From: Prevotella sp.
Lineage (GTDB): Bacteria; Bacteroidota; Bacteroidia; Bacteroidales; Bacteroidaceae
Direction of reading: 5' to 3'
Assembly (NCBI GenBank): GCA_022764085.1
Contig: JALERP010000174.1
Span: 1 to 36,903, forward strand
Length of the DNA: 36,903 nucleotides
Each line of letters begins with the position of its first letter. Positions within the stretch are counted from its first letter, which is position 1. The translations under genes and the position numbers were made by a program. This document shows, piece after piece, positions 15,963 through 22,930 of the stretch. The notes beneath the pieces were generated by a model. The model ran no database searches. It worked only from the letters and a program-made list of their open reading frames with translations, and had not been told where the DNA came from.

Positions 15963-17528
15963 ATGAGCAAACAATTAGAAAAGATTAAGCAGCTTATCGA
16001 GAAGCGTGAGACAGCGCGCATCGGTGGCGGCGAGAAGGCCATTGAGAAGCAGCATGCTCGTGGCAAATATACGGCACGTGAGCGTATCAGTATGCTGCTG
16101 GACGAAGGTAGCTTCGAGGAATATGACATGTTCAAACTCCACCGTTGTACTAACTTCGGCATGGAGAAGAAGCAGTACCTCGGCGACGGCGTGGTAACAG
16201 GTTCGGGTACTATCGACGGCCGACTGGTATTTATCTTCGCCCAGGATTTCACCGTCAACGGCGGTTCGCTTTCTGAGACTATGGCTCAGAAGATATGCAA
16301 GGTAATGGATATGGCTATGAAGATGGGCGCACCGGTAATCGGTATCAACGACTCGGGTGGCGCACGCATTCAGGAGGGTATCAACGCCCTCGCAGGATAT
16401 GGAGAAATCTTCGAACGCAACATCCTCGCCTCAGGTGTCATACCGCAGATTAGTGGTATCTTCGGTCCTTGCGCCGGTGGTGCCGTTTATTCTCCCGCAT
16501 TGACTGACTTCACCCTGATGATGGAGAACACGTCATACATGTTCCTCACAGGCCCGAAGGTCGTCAAGTCTGTTACTGGCGAGGACATCGACCAGGAGCA
16601 CCTCGGAGGTGCGAGCGTACACGCCTCAAAGAGTGGTGTTACCCACTTTACAGCCAAGACAGAGGAAGAGGGCCTGCAGATGATCAAGACCCTGCTCTCA
16701 TATATCCCCTCTAACAACATGGAGACCGCTCCACGCAAGAAATGCGATGACCCGATTGACCGTCTGGAGGATGCCCTCAACGAGATTATCCCCGACAACG
16801 GCAACGAGGCATACGATATGTATAAGGTGATTGGCGGTATTGTGGATGACGGCGAGTTCTTTGAAATCCAGCCTAAGTTCGCCCGCAACATCATCATCGG
16901 TTTCGCCCGCTTCAACGGTCAGAGCGTTGGTATCGTGGCCAACCAGCCTTCTGTGTATGCAGGTGTGCTCGACGTGAACGCCAGCCGCAAGGGTGCCCGC
17001 TTCGTTCGTTTCTGCGATGCGTTTAATATTCCTATTGTCAGCCTCGTTGACGTTCCCGGATTCCTTCCCGGAACAGGCCAGGAGTACAATGCAGTCATCC
17101 TGCACGGAGCACAGTTGCTCTACGCTTACGGAGAGGCAACAGTGCCAAAGATTACCATCACACTGCGCAAGAGCTATGGCGGTAGCCACATCGTTATGGG
17201 TTGCAAGCAGTTGCGTGCCGACCTCAACTATGCCTGGCCTTCATCCGAGATTGCCGTTATGGGAGCCTCAGGTGCCGTTGCAGTGCTCTGTGCCAAGGAA
17301 GCCAAGGCAAAGAAGGAGGCTGGAGAGGACGTACAGGCATTCCTCGCCGAGAAGGAGGAAGAGTACAACGACCTGTTCGCAACTCCTTACCAGGCAGCGA
17401 AGTATGGCTATATCGACGATGTAATCGAGCCTCGCAATACCCGCTTCCGCATCTGTCGTGGTCTTGCCCAGCTTGCCACCAAGCGCGAGTCGCTGCCAGC
17501 CAAGAAGCATGGTAACATTCCAATGTAA
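15963..17528 (+). CDS. mmdA: Methylmalonyl-CoA decarboxylase alpha subunit / propionyl-CoA carboxylase-type carboxyltransferase
   Basis: A 521-residue biotin-dependent carboxyltransferase with two crotonase-fold halves: N half about 1-260 (RERISMLLDEGSFEEYD, GINDSGGARIQEGINAL, GPCAGGAVYSPALTDF) and C half about 270-500 (QPSVYAGVLDVNASRKGARF, VDVPGFLPGTGQE, KSYGGSHIVMG). It moves carboxyl from (S)-methylmalonyl-CoA to the biotin of the carrier two genes downstream, or the reverse. Neighbours (epimerase, 54-residue peptide, biotin carrier, no biotin carboxylase) favour the decarboxylase role. The ATG is 5 bases after the repeat element. Confidence 0.93.
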   Translation: MSKQLEKIKQLIEKRETARIGGGEKAIEKQHARGKYTARERISMLLDEGSFEEYDMFKLHRCTNFGMEKKQYLGDGVVTGSGTIDGRLVFIFAQDFTVNGGSLSETMAQKICKVMDMAMKMGAPVIGINDSGGARIQEGINALAGYGEIFERNILASGVIPQISGIFGPCAGGAVYSPALTDFTLMMENTSYMFLTGPKVVKSVTGEDIDQEHLGGASVHASKSGVTHFTAKTEEEGLQMIKTLLSYIPSNNMETAPRKKCDDPIDRLEDALNEIIPDNGNEAYDMYKVIGGIVDDGEFFEIQPKFARNIIIGFARFNGQSVGIVANQPSVYAGVLDVNASRKGARFVRFCDAFNIPIVSLVDVPGFLPGTGQEYNAVILHGAQLLYAYGEATVPKITITLRKSYGGSHIVMGCKQLRADLNYAWPSSEIAVMGASGAVAVLCAKEAKAKKEAGEDVQAFLAEKEEEYNDLFATPYQAAKYGYIDDVIEPRNTRFRICRGLAQLATKRESLPAKKHGNIPM

Positions 17529-17533
17529 TCATT

Positions 17534-17698
17534 ATGAAAGAAGACAAAAACGTGTATGCAGCCATTGCGCTTGCCCTGCATGAACACATGGGCAACAATG
17601 TGCACGACAAGATAACAGGAGTTATCACCATTGACGAGCGCAACACGCAATGGAACGGTTATGCCCTGAGCATGACCCCGCTGCCATCAAAAATGTAA
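17534..17698 (+). CDS. Small accessory subunit of the decarboxylase unit (54 aa)
   Basis: A 54-residue frame beginning MKEDKNVYAAIALALHEHMG and ending SMTPLPSKM, starting 5 bases after mmdA and ending 4 bases before the carrier gene. It has an N-terminal helix (YAAIALALHEH) and a C-terminal beta part with a tryptophan (TQWNGYALSM). Size and position are like MmdE or the C-terminal part of OadG/MmdD, which stabilise the alpha-carrier contact; equivalent small genes are seen between mmdA and the carrier in Bacteroides. No transmembrane helix is present, unlike true OadG. Identity as an MmdE-like subunit is inference. Confidence 0.78.
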   Translation: MKEDKNVYAAIALALHEHMGNNVHDKITGVITIDERNTQWNGYALSMTPLPSKM

Positions 17699-17702
17699 TA
17701 AA

Positions 17703-18131
17703 ATGAAAGAGTATAAATATACAATCGACGGCAAGGAGTATAAGGTTGCCATCGGCGACATCGTGGATAATGTGGCTGACGTCACTGTCAACGGTGAACA
17801 ATATAAGGTGGAGATGGAGCCTGAGAAGGAGCCTGAGAAGCCGAAGCCTGTGGTAAGGCCTGCCGCTCCAGCCCCTGCCCCTGCCTCGTCAGGAGCATCG
17901 GCAAATGGTGCCAACACGCAGAATGCCGTTAAGGCTCCGCTGCCTGGTGTTATCACCGAGATTAAGGTGGCTGAGGGTGACACCGTAGCCGAGGGCGACA
18001 CTGTTGTAGTGCTTGAGGCTATGAAGATGGCCAATAACCTTGAGGCCGAAAAGGGCGGAAAGGTGACGGCTATTCTCGTACAGCCTGGACAAAGCGTAAT
18101 GGAAGGCGACCCATTAGTGGTCATTGAATAA
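17703..18131 (+). CDS. Biotin carrier (gamma) subunit of acyl-CoA decarboxylase/carboxylase
   Basis: A 142-residue protein. Residues 1-40 form a short beta N-domain (KYTIDGKEYKVAIGDI), then a Pro/Ala/Lys linker (PVVRPAAPAPAPASS, about 50-70), then a biotinyl domain (about 75-142) with the biotinylation motif VLEAMKMAN. The lysine of EAMKM carries biotin. It accepts carboxyl from MmdA and, in sodium-pumping decarboxylases, delivers it to the membrane beta subunit. It is the last gene before a bidirectional terminator; no beta subunit gene follows. Confidence 0.92.
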   Translation: MKEYKYTIDGKEYKVAIGDIVDNVADVTVNGEQYKVEMEPEKEPEKPKPVVRPAAPAPAPASSGASANGANTQNAVKAPLPGVITEIKVAEGDTVAEGDTVVVLEAMKMANNLEAEKGGKVTAILVQPGQSVMEGDPLVVIE

Positions 18132-18136
18132 TAAAA

Positions 18137-18169
18137 AAAATGCCGGGGCATTCATTGTCCCGGCATTTT
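18137..18169. terminator. Bidirectional intrinsic terminator
   Basis: AAAATGCCGGG (18137-18147) pairs with CCCGGCATTTT (18159-18169) around an 11-base loop. A- and T-runs on both sides make it work for the mmdA unit (+) and for panC-panD (-). Confidence 0.9.
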
Positions 18170-18184
18170 GATTTGATGACGTAT

Positions 18185-18532
18185 CTATAATACAACCTTG
18201 TTGTTTTCAGGGAAAACAACTTTCGGCTGGAATGTTTTCGCCTCCTCAAAGTCCATAAGGGCGTATGCTATGATGATGCATACGTCTCCCACCTGCACCT
18301 TGCGTGCCGCAGCACCGTTGAGGCATACGCATCCGCTGCCTCTTTCACCTTTTATAATGTATGTCTCAAATCGCTCGCCGTTGTTGTTGTCAACAATCTG
18401 TACCTTCTGTCCCGGTATCATCTCGGCGGCATCCAGAAGGTCCTCGTCAATTGTAATGCTGCCCATGTAGTTGAGGTTGGCCTCAGTGACAGTAACGCAG
18501 TGCAGCTTTGATTTCAATACTTCAATCAACAT
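18185..18532 (-). CDS. panD: Aspartate 1-decarboxylase PanD (proenzyme)
   Basis: A 115-residue pyruvoyl-dependent enzyme that makes beta-alanine from L-aspartate for pantothenate. The self-cleavage site is in [10 protein letters not shown] (Gly24-Ser25); Ser25 becomes the pyruvoyl group. Other conserved parts: [11 protein letters not shown] with Lys9, [14 protein letters not shown] and [17 protein letters not shown], which has the catalytic Tyr/Asn region. Length is normal. It follows panC by 6 bases on the same strand and ends at the shared terminator. Confidence 0.96.
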   Translation of the reverse strand: MLIEVLKSKLHCVTVTEANLNYMGSITIDEDLLDAAEMIPGQKVQIVDNNNGERFETYIIKGERGSGCVCLNGAAARKVQVGDVCIIIAYALMDFEEAKTFQPKVVFPENNKVVL

Positions 18533-18538
18533 AACTTT

Positions 18539-19390
18539 TTATCCCTTATATTTTATATGGTCAATAAGTCGGATGGGGGTTTTGCCGCAATATACGGTGA
18601 TACATCCCACCACATAGTCAGAATCGTCCCATTGGCTGACATCCACCAAGGTGTTGCCATCCACAATGGCGAAATACTCCACGTCGAGTCCGTCAACGGC
18701 GTTGATGTCTGCAACGACCTTGTCGTGAGTCTCCTTCAGGGTGTGGGTCTTGGCATAGTCAATGCTGGCCTTGAGCGCCTTGTAGATATTCGGGGCAATG
18801 GCTCTCTCGTCGGGGGCGAGCAGGGTGTTGCGGCTTGAGCGTGCCAGCCCGTCATCGTCCCTGACAATAGGACATTCCACGATGTTTACTTTTAGTGACA
18901 GATGCCTAACCATAGCTTTTATGACGGCAATCTGCTGCCAGTCCTTCTCGCCGAAGTAAGCCCTGTCGGGGCGTACGATATAGAACAGTCGGCTTACCAC
19001 CTGGCATACGCCGTTGAAGTGTCCTGGACGGTGTGCTCCTTCCATGACTGTGGATACCGGCGGGAATTCAAACTGCCGTGTGTCGGGAGTGGGGTACATT
19101 TCCTCCACAGATGGCGCAAGCACATAGTCGGCACCGCATTCATCAAGCAGTCGGCAGTCGGCATCCAGGGTGCGCGGATAGTTTTTCAAGTCATTCTTGT
19201 CGTTGAACTGGGTAGGGTTGACAAACACCGATACCACGGTTACGTCGTTTTCGGTCACGCTTCGCCTTACGAGAGATGCGTGACCTTCATGTAGTGCTCC
19301 CATAGTGGGAACGAGTCCAATCGTCTTTCCTTCTTTGCGCGCGTCGAAGAGTGCGTTTTGAAGTTCAGCAATCTTGCCAAATACTTTCAT
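18539..19390 (-). CDS. panC: Pantothenate synthetase PanC (pantoate-beta-alanine ligase)
   Basis: A 283-residue enzyme that joins pantoate and beta-alanine with ATP. Nucleotidyl-transferase motifs: [17 protein letters not shown] (about residues 26-42), [30 protein letters not shown] (KDxQ) and SSRNTLL, which corresponds to the KMSKS-like loop. Length is usual. It is co-transcribed with panD, which supplies its beta-alanine. It is divergent from the glycogen-synthase-like gene, an arrangement also recalled from Bacteroides. Confidence 0.96.
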   Translation of the reverse strand: MKVFGKIAELQNALFDARKEGKTIGLVPTMGALHEGHASLVRRSVTENDVTVVSVFVNPTQFNDKNDLKNYPRTLDADCRLLDECGADYVLAPSVEEMYPTPDTRQFEFPPVSTVMEGAHRPGHFNGVCQVVSRLFYIVRPDRAYFGEKDWQQIAVIKAMVRHLSLKVNIVECPIVRDDDGLARSSRNTLLAPDERAIAPNIYKALKASIDYAKTHTLKETHDKVVADINAVDGLDVEYFAIVDGNTLVDVSQWDDSDYVVGCITVYCGKTPIRLIDHIKYKG

Positions 19391-19544
19391 TTCTTTATAT
19401 GTACAATTTACTTAGTGTGCGAAATCGGGTGCAAAATAACACAATTTTTGGCAAATATGGAAGAAATATACCAAAAATATCCAAAATAAAAGTTTATTTT
19501 TAGCAAAAATCAAAATAAAATGCCGTTTTTTGGAAAAAAATGCG

Positions 19545-19552
19545 TATCTTTG
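19545..19552 (+). promoter_or_regulatory. -7 box for the glycogen-synthase-like/DUF4270 unit
   Basis: TATCTTTG is an exact -7 match followed by CAG, with a predicted start near 19559 and the ATG at 19573. A TTTG at 19529-19532 is only 12 bases away, so the upstream box is weak or absent. Confidence 0.6.
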
Positions 19553-19572
19553 CAGTGTCAAAACTTAATTAT

Positions 19573-20382
19573 ATGGCAAAGAAAATACTATTTATCAATC
19601 AGGAGATTTCTCCGTATGTCTCCGACAGCGAAATGTCCACAATGGGAAAAAAACTTCCGCAGCTACTGCAGGAGAAAGGTTCGGATATTCGTACTTTTAT
19701 GCCCAAGTGGGGCAATATCAATGAACGCCGTGGACAGTTGCATGAGGTGATTCGCCTGTCAGGAATGAATCTCATCATCAATGAAACTGACCACCCTCTC
19801 ATTATTAAGGTGGCATCTATACCCCAGACGAGAATCCAGGTGTATTTTATCGATAATGATGACTATTTCACCAAGCGAATGATGGGCAAGGATGAGAATG
19901 GCGTTGACTATCCCGACAACGGCGAGCGCGCTATCTTTTTCGCACGTGGTGTGCTTGAGACCGTGAAGAAACTCCGTTGGATTCCCGATGTCATTCATTG
20001 CCAGGGCTGGATGAGCGCAATCGTTCCGCTGTATATCAAGACGGCATATAAGGACGAACCTTCGTTCTCAAACGTGAAGGTGGTCACTTCATTGTACAAT
20101 AATGAACTTGACAAGGATTTCGGTCCTGACCTACGTCATTTTATAGAGTTCCGTGATGCTAATGCCGAGGTTCTTTCCGTTTATCCTGAGGTGTTGGATT
20201 TCAACTCGCTGTCGAAGATTGCAATCGACTTTTCCGATGGCGTGATTGAGGCAGGCACGAAGGTTGACCCCGAACTCGTGAATTATGCCGAGAGCAAGGG
20301 AGTGCCGGTGCTCAAATATCCTGGCGAGGATTACAAACCTGCATATAAGGAGTTTTTTGACAGTATCTGTGGGGAAGAGTAA
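19573..20382 (+). CDS. Single-domain glycogen/starch synthase-like protein (GT5 N-terminal domain)
   Basis: A 269-residue protein matching only the N-terminal Rossmann domain of GlgA (GT5): KILFINQEISPYVSDSEMST, LPQLLQEKGSDIRTFMPKWG, PDNGERAIFFARGVLE and PDVIHCQGWMSAIVPLYI. Full-length GlgA is about 480 residues; the C-terminal domain with the ADP-glucose-binding motifs is absent, with a normal stop and no second piece downstream. Family members of this short form are widespread in Bacteroidales. Whether it makes glycogen is doubtful; a glucan-binding or regulatory role is possible. The ATG at 19573 follows the promoter. Confidence 0.85.
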   Translation: MAKKILFINQEISPYVSDSEMSTMGKKLPQLLQEKGSDIRTFMPKWGNINERRGQLHEVIRLSGMNLIINETDHPLIIKVASIPQTRIQVYFIDNDDYFTKRMMGKDENGVDYPDNGERAIFFARGVLETVKKLRWIPDVIHCQGWMSAIVPLYIKTAYKDEPSFSNVKVVTSLYNNELDKDFGPDLRHFIEFRDANAEVLSVYPEVLDFNSLSKIAIDFSDGVIEAGTKVDPELVNYAESKGVPVLKYPGEDYKPAYKEFFDSICGEE

Positions 20383-20386
20383 AAAT

Positions 20387-20423
20387 GACGAAGTCAATGA
20401 AGAATCGACGAAGTCTAATGAAG
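20387..20423 (+). repeat. Short direct repeat, period 20
   Basis: GACGAAGTCAATGAAG (20387-20402) is followed by GACGAAGTCTAATGAAG (20407-20423), one base longer. It fills most of the 76-base gap between two genes of one unit. It contains a 13-codon ATG frame (20385-20426) of doubtful reality. Confidence 0.6.
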
Positions 20424-20458
20424 TAAATATTGGATTTAATAATTAATACCTCGAATAA

Positions 20459-21949
20459 ATGAAAATTAGGATAATGTATGTTGTCGCCTTGATGTGTTTG
20501 GGACTGACAGCATGCGACGATACTACTGACACACTTGGTGACTCGCTTACACATACCGCAGACAGGTTCACTCTGATTCCCGACACGTTCGGAGTGGTAA
20601 CAAGGTCAATGACTGTCGATTCAGTGCTCGCCACAAATATCTATCCTTACGTGGGACACGTAAAGGACACTGAAACTGGTTCGTATGTCACAAGCAGCTT
20701 TACGTCGCAGTTGGGAGTGACTGCCGGACTTGTTGAAAGCAGGCCAAAGGAAGATAGCCTCAGATGCGAGATAGACGAAAACGGGAACTATATTGCCACA
20801 GGATGCAGGATTGGTATGTATATTAACAGCTATGTTGGTGACTCGCTTAATACACTGAAGGTTACACTGCACGAGCTTGCAAAACCGCTGGAAGAAGGGG
20901 TAAACTACTATAGTAACTATGACATAGCCGACAAGGGCTATCTGCGCAAGGACGGAAATGAGCTGAAGGTTGCAAAGTCGTTCACATACGAGGGACTAAC
21001 CCCTGAGACTTCTTCAAGTGCCGTCACATACAAGGCGGTGGAGTTTGACCTAAACGAATTGGGAGAGTATGTGGATAGGAATGGCAACAAGTTCAGAAAT
21101 TATGGATCATATCTTTTGAATATGTTGTATAAGCATCCGGAATATTTCTCGTCATCATATAATTTCATACATAATGTATGCCCAGGATTCTATTTTGAAC
21201 AGACCAACGGCATAGGTAATATGGGTGAGATTGTCTTTGTAAGTCTGTTTGCGGATTTCCAGGCTATCAGCGGTGACACGCTGACAAATATGATGGCAAG
21301 GTTCTCGGGAACGGAAGAGGTGATGCAGACTACATTCATCAACCACGACAAGAAGCGCATGGAAGAACTTGCTGCCGATATGTCATGCACGTATCTGAAG
21401 AGTCCGTCGGGACTGTTCACTGAGATGGAACTGCCTGTCGAGAAAATCAAGAACGGTCATGAGAATGACACCATCAGCAGTGCTAAGATAGTAATCCCGC
21501 GATATAACTACGAGACAGGAGAGGCTTTGTTCGCAGCACCGACAAGTGTACTGATGCTACCTAAGGACAGCTTGTATTCTTTCTTTGAGAAAAGGAATGT
21601 ACCTGACAGCAAGATGTCGTTTCTTGCTTCTTACAGCAGCACTTACAACACTTACACCTTTAATAATATAGCCGACCTTGTCAACAAGCTATGGCAGATA
21701 AAGAAAAGCGGAAAAGGCAGTGAAGACTGGAACAAGGTTGTGTTGCTGCCCGTTACCGTGGCTACAAACTCTTCGACGACAAGTACTTCCACTACAATCA
21801 CTAATGTGACAAACGAGATGGGGTTGAAGAGCACCAAGTTGGTGCGAGGCACAAGTTTCGAAGCAAGAGACGGCAAGGATGCCCAAGGTAATCCGGTGGC
21901 GGCTTCGCCAGTGAAAATAAGTGTATTGTATAACAAGTTCAGAGAATAG
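20459..21949 (+). CDS. DUF4270 family lipoprotein
   Basis: A 496-residue lipoprotein. The signal peptide (IRIMYVVALMCLGLTAC) ends in a lipobox at Cys19; the next residues are DDTT, and Asp at +2 is common in Bacteroidetes lipoproteins. The mature start (DTLGDSLTHTADRF) and the beta-rich body match DUF4270, a surface or periplasmic family of unknown role. It follows the glycogen-synthase-like gene by 76 bases and precedes the 43-residue frame by 3 bases. The C-terminal part has a Ser/Thr-rich stretch (TNSSTTSTSTT). Confidence 0.86.
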   Translation: MKIRIMYVVALMCLGLTACDDTTDTLGDSLTHTADRFTLIPDTFGVVTRSMTVDSVLATNIYPYVGHVKDTETGSYVTSSFTSQLGVTAGLVESRPKEDSLRCEIDENGNYIATGCRIGMYINSYVGDSLNTLKVTLHELAKPLEEGVNYYSNYDIADKGYLRKDGNELKVAKSFTYEGLTPETSSSAVTYKAVEFDLNELGEYVDRNGNKFRNYGSYLLNMLYKHPEYFSSSYNFIHNVCPGFYFEQTNGIGNMGEIVFVSLFADFQAISGDTLTNMMARFSGTEEVMQTTFINHDKKRMEELAADMSCTYLKSPSGLFTEMELPVEKIKNGHENDTISSAKIVIPRYNYETGEALFAAPTSVLMLPKDSLYSFFEKRNVPDSKMSFLASYSSTYNTYTFNNIADLVNKLWQIKKSGKGSEDWNKVVLLPVTVATNSSTTSTSTTITNVTNEMGLKSTKLVRGTSFEARDGKDAQGNPVAASPVKISVLYNKFRE

Positions 21950-21952
21950 GGT

Positions 21953-22084
21953 ATGGCTGATAACTTTTTGGAGAAGCACCGCGAGGAGTATGAGTTGCGC
22001 AAGGCGGCTTATCTCAGAAAGAAGAAGCATCTGCCCAAGATAAATCATAAAAAAATAGAGCGTCCCGATGATGAGGCGCTCTAA
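21953..22084 (+). CDS. Small basic conserved peptide (43 aa)
   Basis: A 43-residue frame three bases after the DUF4270 stop: MADNFLEKHREEYELRKAAY then a Lys-rich part (LRKKKHLPKINHKK) and an acidic end. Predicted helical, highly charged, no signal. Similar very short frames follow this gene in other Bacteroidales, from memory. Its last nine codons form the left half and loop of the transcription terminator, so coding and termination share sequence. Function unknown. Confidence 0.62.
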   Translation: MADNFLEKHREEYELRKAAYLRKKKHLPKINHKKIERPDDEAL

Positions 22085-22091
22085 TTTTTTT
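22057..22091. terminator. Bidirectional intrinsic terminator overlapping a coding end
   Basis: AGAGCG (22057-22062) pairs with CGCTCT (22077-22082); T-run 22085-22091 on the + strand and A-run 22049-22055 (T on the minus strand). It serves the small-peptide gene and the convergent ABC ATPase gene. Confidence 0.85.
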
Positions 22092-22113
22092 ATTGGCTCT
22101 TGTCACAAACCAT

Positions 22114-22815
22114 CTACTGACGGTCGAAATAATCATTGAGGGCAGAGACTGCGTCGGGAGTGATTTCATTGATGTCGCGCTTTATCTCGCCTTGCTCCAT
22201 CAGCAGTATGCGTGTGGAGATGTCGATGGTGTGGGTGAGGTTGTGTGAACTGACGATAATCGTTGCTCCTGTAGTCTCGCGGTATTCCTCGATGATGTGC
22301 TTGAGATGATTCTGGCTTGAGGGGTCGAGGAAGTTGAACGGCTCGTCAAGTATCAGCAGCTTGGGGCGTGTGATGAGTGCAGAGATGATTCCCACTTTCT
22401 GCTTGTTTCCTGCTGAGAGGTTGCGGATGAGGGCGTTGCGTCCAAAAACCTCCCCTCCCGTAAACTGCTCAAAGGCGGAAGTGCGCTCAGTCAGCTCTTC
22501 CTTTGAAATCGACGCCACCTTGGCTATGAACTCAAAATATTCCTCGGGTGTGAGGAAGTCGATAAGGAAACCATTGTCTATATATGCTCCAGTGAATGTT
22601 TTCCAGTCTTCGCTCTGTTGCACGTCGATGTTGTCGAGGGTAACATTGCCCTGGTCGGGCTTAAGCAGGTCGAGCATCAGTCGGAAGAGTGTAGTCTTTC
22701 CCGCACCGTTGTTTCCTACAAGTCCGATAATCTCACCACTGCCTATTGATAGTTGTGGGATGTCGCAGGCACATTTCTCGCCAAACGACTTCTTTAGATT
22801 CTGTATTTCAATCAT
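22114..22815 (-). CDS. ABC transporter ATP-binding protein (no permease nearby)
   Basis: A 233-residue nucleotide-binding protein: Walker A LVGNNGAGKTTLF (about 32-44), signature LSAGNKQKVGI (variant of LSGGQ), Walker B LLILDEPFNFLDPSS, H-loop IIVSSHNL. The CcmA/drug-export type of ATPase has this layout. The next gene upstream on the strand is secA and the next downstream is convergent, so no permease lies beside it. Its membrane partner must be encoded elsewhere or it is an orphan. Confidence 0.9.
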   Translation of the reverse strand: MIEIQNLKKSFGEKCACDIPQLSIGSGEIIGLVGNNGAGKTTLFRLMLDLLKPDQGNVTLDNIDVQQSEDWKTFTGAYIDNGFLIDFLTPEEYFEFIAKVASISKEELTERTSAFEQFTGGEVFGRNALIRNLSAGNKQKVGIISALITRPKLLILDEPFNFLDPSSQNHLKHIIEEYRETTGATIIVSSHNLTHTIDISTRILLMEQGEIKRDINEITPDAVSALNDYFDRQ

Positions 22816-22848
22816 AACCTCTTATATTATATATTAAGAATTAAAAAA

Positions 22849-22911
22849 TAAGAATTAAGAGAAAATGTTTTAGCGATAATGAAATGCCAAGAGTATTTCT
22901 CTTAATTCTTA
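22849..22911. repeat. AT-rich inverted repeat between secA and the ABC ATPase
   Basis: TAAGAATTAAGAGAAA (22849-22864) and TTTCTCTTAATTCTTA (22896-22911) are exact reverse complements with a 31-base loop; both arms extend into further AATTAAGA/TTAATTCTT units. It could form a hairpin after secA. It is analogous in plan (short tandem units in inverted arms) to the 15801-15957 element, with a different unit. Confidence 0.75.
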
Positions 22912-22930
22912 ATTCTTAATTTTTAATTCA

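Noticed and set aside
20385..20426. 13-codon frame between the glycogen-synthase-like and DUF4270 genes
   Set aside because: Too short and made from a direct repeat; no evidence of translation.
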